The notes under the pieces: model-generated
What the model saw: the letters and a program-made list of their open reading frames with translations, nothing else
The model's database searches: none
What the model was told of the DNA's origin: nothing
Made by a program: the position numbers and the translations under genes
Source of the DNA: Onchocerca lupi
Taxonomy: Eukaryota > Nematoda > Chromadorea > Rhabditida > Onchocercidae
Assembly (NCBI GenBank): GCA_028564675.1
Contig: JAOVVO010000233.1
Location: forward strand, 1 to 64,000
DNA length: 64,000 nt
Reading direction: 5' to 3'
Shown: positions 34,535 to 45,032 of the stretch, in pieces
How the letters are laid out: each line of letters begins with the position of its first letter
Numbering within the stretch: the stretch's first letter is position 1

Positions 34535-35212
34535 TGTCGAAAATTGTTTGAATTTAATTGGAATGGGGCCTGACGTAGTTGCTTAAGTCAGTGTAGGACG
34601 ATTGTTGTCGTGATTATATAAGGAACACTTTATTTCAAACTTGTGTGTTTAAACCTTATAATAATAATCACGAAATTATTGCAGCGCGAATAATAAAAAT
34701 GAAAAATAAATGATATGAAAAAATGGGAGCAAGGAAGAAGATGTGATAGAGGAATAAGAAGCAGTTGTAATGAATGAAGAAGTTGTGAAGATGAAGTCGT
34801 AATCAAGCAAGAATGAATGAATGAAAGAGGATCTGTGAGCGATACAGCAGGCTTATATTTGATAAGAAATGGGAGTGATTAAACAGAATACAAAATGAAT
34901 TACAATTTCCTGAAGCTGTTAGAATAGTTGCATGGGAAAACAGATGTGCACGATAAGACATGCTAAATGATTATAAATTAGATATTAGATTCATCTCTCA
35001 ATATGGAAAAAATGTTGAAATTTCGCATAATGAAATAAATCCTTTATCTAGAAGGTTTTTTTTAAAGCAATTTTACGAGATGTGCAAAGTACAAATATAG
35101 CAGATGTTCAAGATTTCAGTTAGGAGGAATTTACATGTGAATTTGGTAACTATACAATAAAAGTGATTTTTTTTTTTTGTAGTAATTTGAGATAGATTCG
35201 GATTTTCCGACA
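34535..35212 (-). mobile_element. Tentative 5' LTR of the 34.5 kb gag
   Basis: The left edge, tgtcgaaaattg, lies just outside the primer-binding-like site, and the only fitting right edge I see is ttttccgaca at 35212. It contains the gtttaaaccttataataat variant of the LTR poly(A) block. The right boundary is a guess. Confidence 0.35.
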
Positions 35213-35419
35213 CATGCTATATACTTGGAGCCAGCAGGATTGAAAATCAGAATCGCATCATTAGAAAAAATTCTTATCAAATTTTATTTAATGGTATCAC
35301 AATTAATTATTTTCGACTATATGATAGAAAAGGACGTCCTTGTTAGTGCATATTGACGATGCGTTTTTGTTGGCGCGCGAGAGTCTTCGACATTGACCCT
35401 AGTTGAGGGTTACAAAGGA

Positions 35420-35665
35420 TTAGCTAATTATTTATTATTATTCAGTATTTATTGTTTATTATTATTTATTGTTATTTAGCATTCTTTATTATTATTGATT
35501 ATTACTTACTTGTTATAATTTATCACTGTTCATTATTCTTTTTATTATATTATTAATTATTAATTATTATTATTTATTACTATTTGTCATTATTTATCAC
35601 TATTTATTATTATTTATCACTATTCATGCTTAATATTAATATTTTTTACGCAACAGTAAAAAATT
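35420..35665. repeat. (ATT)n microsatellite
   Basis: Long imperfect TTATTATT tract, followed to 36240 by AT-rich DNA with a 'gagcattaaaccgctcc' inverted element also seen at about 44636. These features accompany the Helitron ends. Confidence 0.75.
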
Positions 35666-36239
35666 AACAATATCAATAAAACAAATCTATAAAATAGAAG
35701 AGAAGAAAACGACTAAGAGAGAAAACTATAAAATAAAAAAGGAGAAAAGTGAAAAAAAAAACCCGGGTCGGAGCATTAAACCGCTCCCGTTGACTTTCCC
35801 ATATAAAATGATAGAAAAGGGCGCCATTATTGGCGTGTGATGTGATGCACATTTATTGGCGCGCGAGGGTCATCACATTGAACCTAACTGAGGATTAAAT
35901 CAATAATTATCTATTTTTATTATTTGCTAAGTTTTTTTCTTTTTTATGATTATATATTATATTATATAATTTTTAATTTGATGATATTCATTTCAATTTT
36001 AATAACATTTTCAACTATTTTGTAATTTTTATCTATTCCTTCAGGAAGTGTATTACTTGTAGAACGAAAACCATCAATGACTGGAACGATGATAATGGAA
36101 ATTCAAAATATCTTTCAAAAAAAGTTTGTTCTTTTTACTTTTTGTTGTGAATTTTCTTCTTTTTATTATTATCATTTTAATATTTCATCAAAATTTTTTC
36201 TTCGACTTTTTATTACTTTTATTAATTGTTATTAGAGAA

Positions 36240-36600
36240 GTGGGAGAAGAAGGAGATTGAGAAGTGAGAGAAAAAAAGGAGGGCTAGCTGTTGTTACTGT
36301 CAGAGAGATGCGCGGAAGAAGGAGGATGAGAGAAAAAAGGGATAGAGAGATGCGCTGCGCGGAAGAAGGAGAATGAGAGAAAAAAGGAAGGTGGAGCCAA
36401 TAAATTCCGCCTCCCCACCTTTTTTAGTTTTCACGTGCGTGACACGCGAAAAAAAGTAATTAGGAGTATTAAAGATCACTCGCCTACTTGAATGCAAGGT
36501 TGTGTCAAAATTTGGAAAAAATTGGTGGGGAACTTGAGGAGTTATTAGGTAGCATTTACATTTTTATTTATATAATATAGAGTACAGATTTATGCACATT
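36240..36600 (-). mobile_element. Helitron end fragment, inverted copy
   Basis: The reverse complement matches 43965-44365 nearly throughout: two or three ~55-bp units 'gaagaaggagaatgagagaa', the hairpin ggagccaataaattccgcctcc, cacgtgcgtgacacgcg, and the distal acatttttatttatata. Together with 43965 it forms a ~360-bp inverted pair around the prolyl 4-hydroxylase gene. Confidence 0.65.
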
Positions 36601-37954
36601 TCTATCAACTAGAAACGAATGAAAACCTTCGCCTTCAAAAAATCAGATTTGCTTCCCAACTAAAGCAGTGGCTGATGCCGATAGCAAAAAATGTAGAAAT
36701 ATACCAAGAAAGTTGTGTCAGATTTCAAGCAGTTGTATCAAATTTTCAACGCAACTTTGTGCCAAATTTTCAAAGCAGTCGGTAAGGAACTTGCAACGTT
36801 GTGAAGAAAGTAACAACTTTGCAGAAAGTAGGCACGGTCAACAGATTCAGTCCTCTCGATTTCTTATACCTATCACAAGGTGAAATATAAAAAAAATGAA
36901 TGCACATAAATAAAAACATGCGCCCGTTCGAATGCAATACATAATAGTTTTGGAAGAATACGATTTGTTTTTTATATTTTTAAAAATGTAATATTTCAAG
37001 TGAAACTCTTAAGTTTGATATAGCAATTACGAATTTCCCATAGAAATCTGATATTTCTTTTACCTTCCATGAGAAAGCGATACTTTAAGATGTTGTATCA
37101 ACATTCATTCATTTAAACTCCTCCTCTTTTTCGGAAGAAATAGATCACTTTTCGTCATTTAACCACCGTTCTTTTCGGATGTAAATGAGATTCTCAAAAA
37201 TTATGCGTTATTTTCGTTTAATTTCCTTCTGTCAGTTAATTTTCTAACGATGAGAAGTGGCACTGTTTTGATTAATATATAGTCCAGCAAGATGATGCAT
37301 GCAATTTTTATATTTCAAAAAAGAAAGTTTTAACGACCCATCATTATAATGTAAAAGTGTCAACGAGTGAATAGCTTCAAGTATTACTTGACTAAGAGGC
37401 ATTAGGCTACTTATCTAAGACCATATCTAAATCAAATTGGTCTGTAACACGTAGTGCTTTATCTTTTTCAGAAACTAATGCACTGGAAACATTGGTATTC
37501 GTTGTTGTTCTATGGATTGTCGAAATTTCGGCTCCCCACAATTCAAACGAAATGATGCATCAATATGATTTCTGATTTATTCAGTTTTACCCAATATTGT
37601 CCTCTAGAAACTTATTTATATGCAATTAATTTTTATTTCCAAAACATAATATGTATATCAGTTGACATGAACACATTGAGTTTGACACATGAAGATTATA
37701 CATTAAATTAGCAGATGCACAAAGAAACAGAAGTCCGAGCTGACTAAAAGCTCTTCACAAAAAATCACATTAGTACGACTTTCACCTATTTTGTCACAGC
37801 ATTTATAGTGGGATTAATTCTTCTAATTTTCTTTACTCTTTCCTATTTCGCCACTATTGTTCATCCATTAATCTGCTTTGTCTGTCTTGTGTCCATTCTA
37901 TCGTTAAGACCAAATAATGGGCATTAGCTGTAATAAAACGAAAAAATCGTTAAT
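36601..37954. other. Intergenic, nothing recognised
   Basis: AT-rich. A 71-codon frame at 36668-36883 has no recognisable domain and borders repeat DNA. A few 'aatttcaaagcag' words near 36760 resemble the Helitron 3' region at 47510. Confidence 0.4.
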
Positions 37955-38190
37955 TGCATAATAGTGCCTCCTGACATCGTGGAGCAAATTTATCGTTGCC
38001 TTGTCTAGGTGGGATTCTGACTTAGAAGCGCTCAGTCATAATGCCTCAGATGGTAGCTTCGCTTCATTGGCCGATCGGCCAAACACTTCATTGGCCTGAA
38101 CCAAATGTCTGAACCTGCGCTTCTCGTACTGAGCAGGATTACTATCGCAACAACATATCACAGTAGGGTAAACTTGTGTCATTCTATCGT
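37955..38190 (-). pseudogene. 28S rRNA gene fragment (3' part)
   Basis: On the minus strand the sequence reads like the 3' part of large-subunit rRNA. In order it has tttaccctact, gtaatcctgctcagtacgag, caggttcagacatttggttc, gaagctaccatctgaggcat, tatgactgagcgcttctaag and tcagaatcccacctagac, followed by nematode-like gcaacgataaatttgctcc. It lacks a few bases of the conserved core (for example in gtacgagaagcgcagg) and ends abruptly on both sides. It is therefore a stray fragment and not a functional gene. Confidence 0.85.
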
Positions 38191-38373
38191 AAAGTGTAGC
38201 GCACCGCCGTTACACATCACTGATGTTTTCTCATTTGGTCCACATAATATCGAAAATACAGTAGAATCTGTTTCGGAAACTTACGATATGCATAGCTGGA
38301 TAAGGCAACATGTAAAATGCATGTGGAAGATTAACAGAAATAATGTCGTGAGTTTTGTTGATTCGTTGAAGGT

Positions 38374-38545
38374 GATGTCTATTGATAACCAAATACAGCC
38401 AGTATTTCGACCCACGTTGATTTGCCTTTTGTGTTGCTTGCGAGGAGTTGATTGAGGTGTGTTGAGTTGGACTGAGGAACAGTTAAGCTGAGTTGAGTCG
38501 AACGGAGTAGCAGTTAAGCTGAGTTGACTTGAACGGACGACCGAA
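38374..38545. mobile_element. Fragment of the gttgaattg-type LTR repeat
   Basis: 'gtgatgtctattgataacca' and repeated gttgagttg words follow the pattern of 12966 and 18965, more diverged. DNA after 38560, up to the prolyl 4-hydroxylase start, includes the piece also present at 19925-20085. Confidence 0.4.
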
Positions 38546-39224
38546 TTGTCGGAATTTATTCTGTTAAAAATACACTCTCATTTAATACAATAAGGTTTAT
38601 AAACATTAGGATGTGAGAGTGGATTCCCATGATTATTCAAGCACTGCAGGTGGTCTTAAATGGGAAGATCGAGGTGTGAATATGAACAAAAATATAAATT
38701 TAGTACGGTTAGCGATTGATAACAAGGGGAATTCCGGTGTGATAGAAATACAAAGATGTGAACATGGATAAAAGGAAAAAAAAAAAAAAGGAAATAAATC
38801 TAAAGGAATGTAAAATTGGTTGAGTGATTCATTATTATAAACATCAGTTATAATTAGAAATTTGGTTTTACAATTTAAATGAGAAATGTATTTAGTTATT
38901 TATTTCGTTTGGGAATTTTTTGGAGTTTCGCGATATCAGAATTCGCGACAAATGTAATCTTCCACATGCATTTTACATGTTGCCTTTCGTGTATAATTTG
39001 CCTTCAGAATTTATCATTTCGTCAATGTGAGTCTTCGGGATTTCTGAGCATTGTGGAAGAGAGGGAGATTAATTGCATGCTTTCTACCGGTGAAATTGGC
39101 GTTACATAAAGAAAAGATCGACGTGCTTAATACTAGTTTATTTTGAAATATCGTTCGGAAATTTTCTATGCCACACTTGCAGAAGTGCAGAAATAAATGC
39201 TGATGTGAGTGCATTATAGGAAAA

Positions 39225-40823
39225 ATGATATCGCGGACGGTATTTAAAATGTTTCTATTGATCGCTGCAGTTTCTGCCGAATTTTATACATCTCTTGCTT
39301 CGCTGAAAACAATAATTGGAGCTGAGAGGGATATTCCAGTAATGATTAATGGTTATGTGGAAAAAGAGTTAGGAAGACTTGATTATCTCAAGAAGCAAGC
39401 GGTTTTTGTTTTCTTTTGAGCTAAATTTGATTCTCTTACTCTTCATTTCATTCTACACTGCAATGTGAATTGGCAACAAAGGTTGTGACGCCATGATTAC
39501 ACTTCCTGTCTCTTTGACAGAATACTGCAGCATAAACGCCAATCACTAACAAACAATAGTGACTGAAAAGACCTTTTAGAAGTGGTGTTGAAAACTGCTA
39601 TTCGAGGATTGGCACTTCAAGCAATTTTTAAAGAAATTTTATTGATGAATTTCGACATGCAGTAATTTTTGGAAACAATTAAAAGCTGCTGTAATGGTAG
39701 CACTGTCAGTACTTAATAGTGTCTTTCCACAAATTACGGATGTAATTCTAGATTGACTCAAGAGGTACAAGATTATAATGATAAAGCTATCAGAGATGGT
39801 GAAGAGGCGATAAGACATCCAATCAATGACTTCCTGATGATTAAAAGGATAATAACAGACTGGAACAAAATAGTAACGATTATGCTATCCAACTCCGCCG
39901 ATGATGTCATTCGCAACGTGACTCACCAACGAGCTAATACTTTTTTCAGTTATCCTACAGAGGTATTCTTAATCTTTGTTTCATGATCCTTTTTTTTTTC
40001 CAGAAGGACTATTATTTATGGTATAAATGAGCATTTGGCAGGAATGTATATCGAATTTTATTATATTTACCCGAAGTCGATAGAACGCATTTTCTTCTTT
40101 GAATGTTGAACATCATGAAATAAAGCGCAAAAATGCACTAAGTTCATGCCGTTAAACAATATATGTCAAAAGATTCGAACATCTGATACGCTAGTTCCTG
40201 TTGTTTAAGCTCTGCTAAGCCGTTTGTGAGCGCTAATTTGAATTTAGTCACTTATGGGAATAATCTATATTTGATTATGTTGTAAAATAATTAATGATGT
40301 AATATCATAGAAGATTGTACAGGAGGACCTGTTAGGCGCAGCAACTGGTTTGTTACGTTTACAAGACACATATCAAATGAACACCAAAGATATTGCTGAT
40401 GGGAAAATCTTAAATTCTCAAATGCGTACAGATGCTCTGACCGGTTAGTTTTGTTCCTCTGAAAGATGCTTTGATAAAATTTTAGACATGAAAGATGCTT
40501 TTCTCCTCTATCTTCTTTTGTTTTCTTCAAGATGGAGAGAATGTTAAGAAGAGTAAATAAATCGATTTCAAAATTTCGACTGTTGCAGCTGAAAATTGTT
40601 TTGAAATTGGTCGTGCAGCGTACAGTAAATATGACTATTACCATACCATTATGTGGATGCAGGAAGCGCGAGAGCGTGTCGAGAAGGAAGCCATCCCAAC
40701 GGTGAAGCTAGAAGATATCCTCGAATATTTGGCTTTCTCACTGTATAAGCAAGGTAATTTGAAACGAGCTTTGCTGCTTACGGATGAATTGTATCGCATG
40801 GGTAAGTCATTTGTCATTGAGTT

Positions 40824-40855
<32 letters not shown>

Positions 40856-43550
40856 AGAAATAATTACTAGCACAAAGATGTTATGCATCAGCGGATAAAT
40901 TAATTTCGTATACGGTATGAAGTACCCTATTTGATGACATGTTAATTATTCTTAAGTTCTTAGCATGAAAGGTTTTATTCTGCTCGCACTACAGATCCGG
41001 ATCATCCACGAGCCAAAGAGCATGTAAAAGATTATGAAGATTTGCTGGAAAGCAAGGGAGTCCAACGGATCGATATGCGACGAGATATTCCACCAATAAA
41101 TAATGTTCGAAAAGAAAATAATTTGGACGAAGGTGTAATGCTGACATACGAAGCATTATGTCGACAAGAAGTGTCCGTCGTAAGCATTTCATGGCCGTAT
41201 GTTTAATTTTTTCGTATAAAAAACCGTCGAGAGTAAGCTGTAATATTCAAAATTTTTGGCTTAATTCTTCTAGATAGCACTGACTAAACTTCCTAAAAAA
41301 CAATGTATCACAAGTTGCTACATACGGACAGTTTCACTTCTTTGTCATATTTGGACTGAATTTATTTTGTTAGAAAAACTGCCGACTCGAAATTCCGGGT
41401 TTATTAATTTTGAATTTGGCGGATTCCTTGCAGGATACAAAGGCACAATCGCAGTTGTGTTGCTATTATAAAATGGATCGTCCGTATTTGCGTCTGGCAC
41501 CGTTCAAAGTAGAAACTGTTCGTCAAAATCCGTTGGCCATAAGGTTCTATGACATTATATCGGACGAGGAGGCGCGAATTATCCAAATACTTGCAGTGAC
41601 TAAGGCATATTTAATGTCTCTTGCATTGTATTATAGTATTGGATGATGATTTGCAAGAGACAAGAAAGGGAGGAGAAGAGAGAGTGGATTATTGTATTTA
41701 CTTCAGACCTGACAGAATCTTCTCATAGTATTTCAGTTGAACGGAGAAAGAACTCACAACAATTCGACTGGAAACCTTAAGCCGCCCTCGTATAGGACTC
41801 TGAAGAGGTAGATATTCAGATATTTCATTCTGGCTTGGCAAACAAAATTTTTCCCAAATAATGGGAAGATATGACTGCCAAAGGCAAAAAGATACTTCTT
41901 ATTGTTTTCCTTCATTTTTGATTAATTAGTAATAGAAGTAAAATTTACCATATTCCAAACAAAAATATTTCATCTATTTAATAAGAGGAAAGAAAATTAA
42001 TCTAATCTTTTTCTCTTTATTGAATTTTCATTAGTTAATGAGTTTATTTTCAGTGTTTCTTTAAAATCGACGGAACATGAAATAGTTAAACGCATCGACA
42101 GACGTCTTGAATTGGCAACAAATCTTGAAATAGAAACCGCGGAGGACCTTCAGGTCATCCGTCCAGATTCCTATATTTCAAAATAGAGATTAGAGAAGTT
42201 CAAAATCATAATAATTACTATTTTTCTCCTATTCTGTTGTTTAAATGGACATTTTTAGAAAATGGCTGGTAGAAATATAAAAATTTTCTCATTTCTTGAG
42301 AATCATGGCCAGTAAGACCGTACATTCCATTAATTTAGTCAATTTTGATCACCTAAGATTTTTCAGATCCTTAATTATGGAATTGGTGGGCAATACGAAC
42401 CTCATTTTGATTGTGCATTGATAAGTGTTATCTCTACTGCTGTTCTACTTTTTATCATCATTGTGTCGCTATGCATCGCCATGATTTCTTGAAATTTCTC
42501 GATCAGAATAAACTTCGAATGAGAAATTTTTAAATTTAAGCCAGAAGAAACAATACGACTTTATAGAAATAAACGTCCTTTCAGCTGCTGTCGTGCACAA
42601 GATCAAACAGCATTCGAGGACATTATTTCACATTGCTAACAAGAGTTCATTAAAACTTTGTTGATTAGTTCATATTTTAATAATAAAAGATTACATTTTC
42701 AGAAAGGAGATCAATGTTTCGAAAAATTGGGAACTGGGAATCGAGTAGCTACATTTTTGATCTACGTATTCATTCATTCCCATTTCATTTGTTTCTGGAT
42801 AATGCGTGAATAATTTAATTTCTTTAATGAAAATATTTATAAAAATAATTTTTATTTGATTACAGATGACTGAACCAGAAATCGGAGGTCGAACAGTTTT
42901 TGTGACCAATTTCAAAATATCAGTGCCATGCATTAAGGTGAATTGTTAAATATTAGCTGCTACATACCAGTCAGGGAGATGCTGTCATTGTCAAAATTTT
43001 TTTGACAATTTTTGTAGAAAAATGGAATTGTTAGTTTCGAACTCAACTCTATCACTTCCATAATCCGTTTCTTTTGTGTGGTGATTTGAATAAAAGAAGA
43101 AAATATATGGGCCAAATAGAAAGAATCAATCGAAATACACATCTGTTGGAAATTTTTAATGTTGTTCAAAGTTCTGTAAATTTGCTGTAACCTAAAAAAA
43201 CGATATAAGACATTCCTGAATTATTATAGTTTACTTTGTAATATGCTTAATTAATATTATACGGATTTCTGCAGAATGCAGCATTGTTCTGGTATAATTT
43301 GATGCCTAGCGGTGAAGTAGATATGCGTTCTCAACATGCTGCATGTCCGGTATTAACCGGAATTAAGTGGACAGCGAACAAATGGTTTCATGAACGAGGG
43401 CAGGAATGGCGCCGACCGTGTGGTTTGACTCCGTCCGATCAGGAGCGATACGTCGGTGATTTAGGGGATTCCGAGCCGAAACATCCTTTAAATATTGGAT
43501 CGGAAGCCAAGAGACCCAAGAAAGTGAACAGGAAACATCAAGAAATGTAA
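39225..43550 (+). CDS. phy: Prolyl 4-hydroxylase alpha subunit, 12 exons
   Basis: Exons: 39225-39394, 39752-39962, 40323-40443, 40589-40801, 40995-41179, 41434-41604, 41737-41807, 42054-42153, 42367-42420, 42703-42765, 42866-42937, 43275-43550, giving about 568 residues, close to nematode PHY proteins. Residues 1-18 are a signal peptide. The N-terminal and peptide-binding domain (EDLLGAATGLLRLQDTY near 128; EYLAFSLYKQGNLKRALLLT) leads to the catalytic domain. Its Fe ligands are His427 and Asp429 (EPHFD) and His498 (QHAACPV), and Lys508 (GIKW) fits the 2-oxoglutarate lysine. In the ER it would hydroxylate X-Pro-Gly in collagens, normally with a PDI subunit. Introns 1 and 6 need GC donors (AA|GCAAGC and AAG|GCATAT). 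Intron 9 has ATAAGT in place of a GT donor. Residues 358-384, around the usual RATV and SAWL motifs, are unusually diverged. It may be a weakening gene. Confidence 0.85.
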
Positions 43551-43964
43551 TCAAACTTTGGGAGAAAGTCAACAATTTAGGAATTCCAGAAAGAGAAGAA
43601 TATTTTAGTTATTGTTAAATTCATTTGAAAATAATTCAGAAGACCCATTCATGTGACAAAGGTTCTTCTACCGATGGTTTAAAAGAAAAAGCCATTTTCA
43701 AAGTTATCTCTTCTAAACGCTAGTTTTGTTCTTATCGGATTTCTAGACTTTCTCCATACTTCAATTAAGCAAAAATTTTTCGCCTTATTTTCCCTGTTTT
43801 CACTTTTTATTATTATTACTATTATTGTTAATTCTTAAATTAAGGGTACTGTCAGACTACAAAATAGGTTTCGATTATAACAATCTTGTCGGAATGATCG
43901 AATAAAAGGTGATTCATATTAGTGTTATTAAAACAATTCTATCCTTTTCTTGCTCATTATCTTA
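43551..43964. other. Prolyl 4-hydroxylase 3' flank
   Basis: Presumed 3' UTR and flank. AATAAAA occurs near 43900 and could be the poly(A) signal. A short ATT microsatellite lies at 43807-43830. Confidence 0.4.
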
Positions 43965-44805
43965 TAAATAAAAATGTAAATCCAATCTGTTCCTAACGCC
44001 CGATCTATGGTTAATTCTCAACCGATTTTTTTCAAATTTTAGCGCAACCTTCTACTCCAACCGACCTTCTCTATGAGTTAATATGGTTACGTTTTTTCAC
44101 GTGTCACGTACGTGAAGACTAAAACAAAGTGAGAAGGCGGAGTTTATTGGCTCCGCCTTCCTTTTTTCCTCTGATCCTCCTTCTTCCACGCATCTCTCTA
44201 TTCTTTTTTCTCTCATTCTCCTTCTTCCGCAATCTCCTTCTTTCCCCCACTTCTCTAATAACAGTTGATATAACTAATAATTAGCATAGCGCATCTCTCT
44301 ATCCTTTTTTTCTCTCATTCTCCTTCTTCCGCAACCTCCTTCTTCCCCCCACTTCTTTCTTAATGATTTGAATATTTGAAATTTAAGAATTATTGTGGTA
44401 ATGGTAAAATTACGTTTATAATGATTTGAATATTTGAAATTTAAGAATTAGTTATTGTTGGTTATATTATTGCTTTTAGAATTTTCTATTATACATCCAT
44501 GGTTTCTTACATTACCTTCGGGAACAATTCCGTTGTGAACTGCTGCAAAATGATTAAAAAGAATGAATGTTGATTAATATGATAAATAATGACAAATAAT
44601 CTTATAAATAATAATAATTAATCTCATAAATAAGGAGCGGTTTAATGGTTTTTTTTTAGTTTTCTTCTTTAGTCGTGATAAATTATAACTAATAATCTTC
44701 ATCATCATTATTCATTTTGACACAACCTTTCAAGTGTTAACTCATTGATTTGAAATTTTGACACAACGTTACATTCAGGTAGGCTGACAAATAAAAATGA
44801 GCGGA

Positions 44806-45032
44806 CAAATTCTATTAACCACTCTTACTTTCTGCAAAATTGGCCTTTAGTATGCAAAGCTTAATAAGCTCGGATCCACCGGCTACAACGTTAACTGCTT
44901 TCTTCACATTATCAGATAGAAATGAGCGGACAGATTCCATTAACCACCCTCACTTTCTACAAAATGGATATGGCCTTTAGTATGGAAAGCTCAGTAAGCT
45001 CGGATCCACCGGCTACAACGTTAACTGCTTTC
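44806..45032 (+). repeat. ~115-bp tandem duplication in the Helitron
   Basis: 44806-44915 and 44922-45032 are near copies, both running from 'aatgagcggaca' to 'ctgctttcttcacattat'. They cover the start of the surviving helicase frame. One copy keeps the reading frame into FFTLCQ. Confidence 0.8.

Noticed and set aside
38105..38455. 116-codon plus-strand frame
   Set aside because: Its start is the complement of the 28S rRNA fragment and the rest is unrelated. Not a protein gene.
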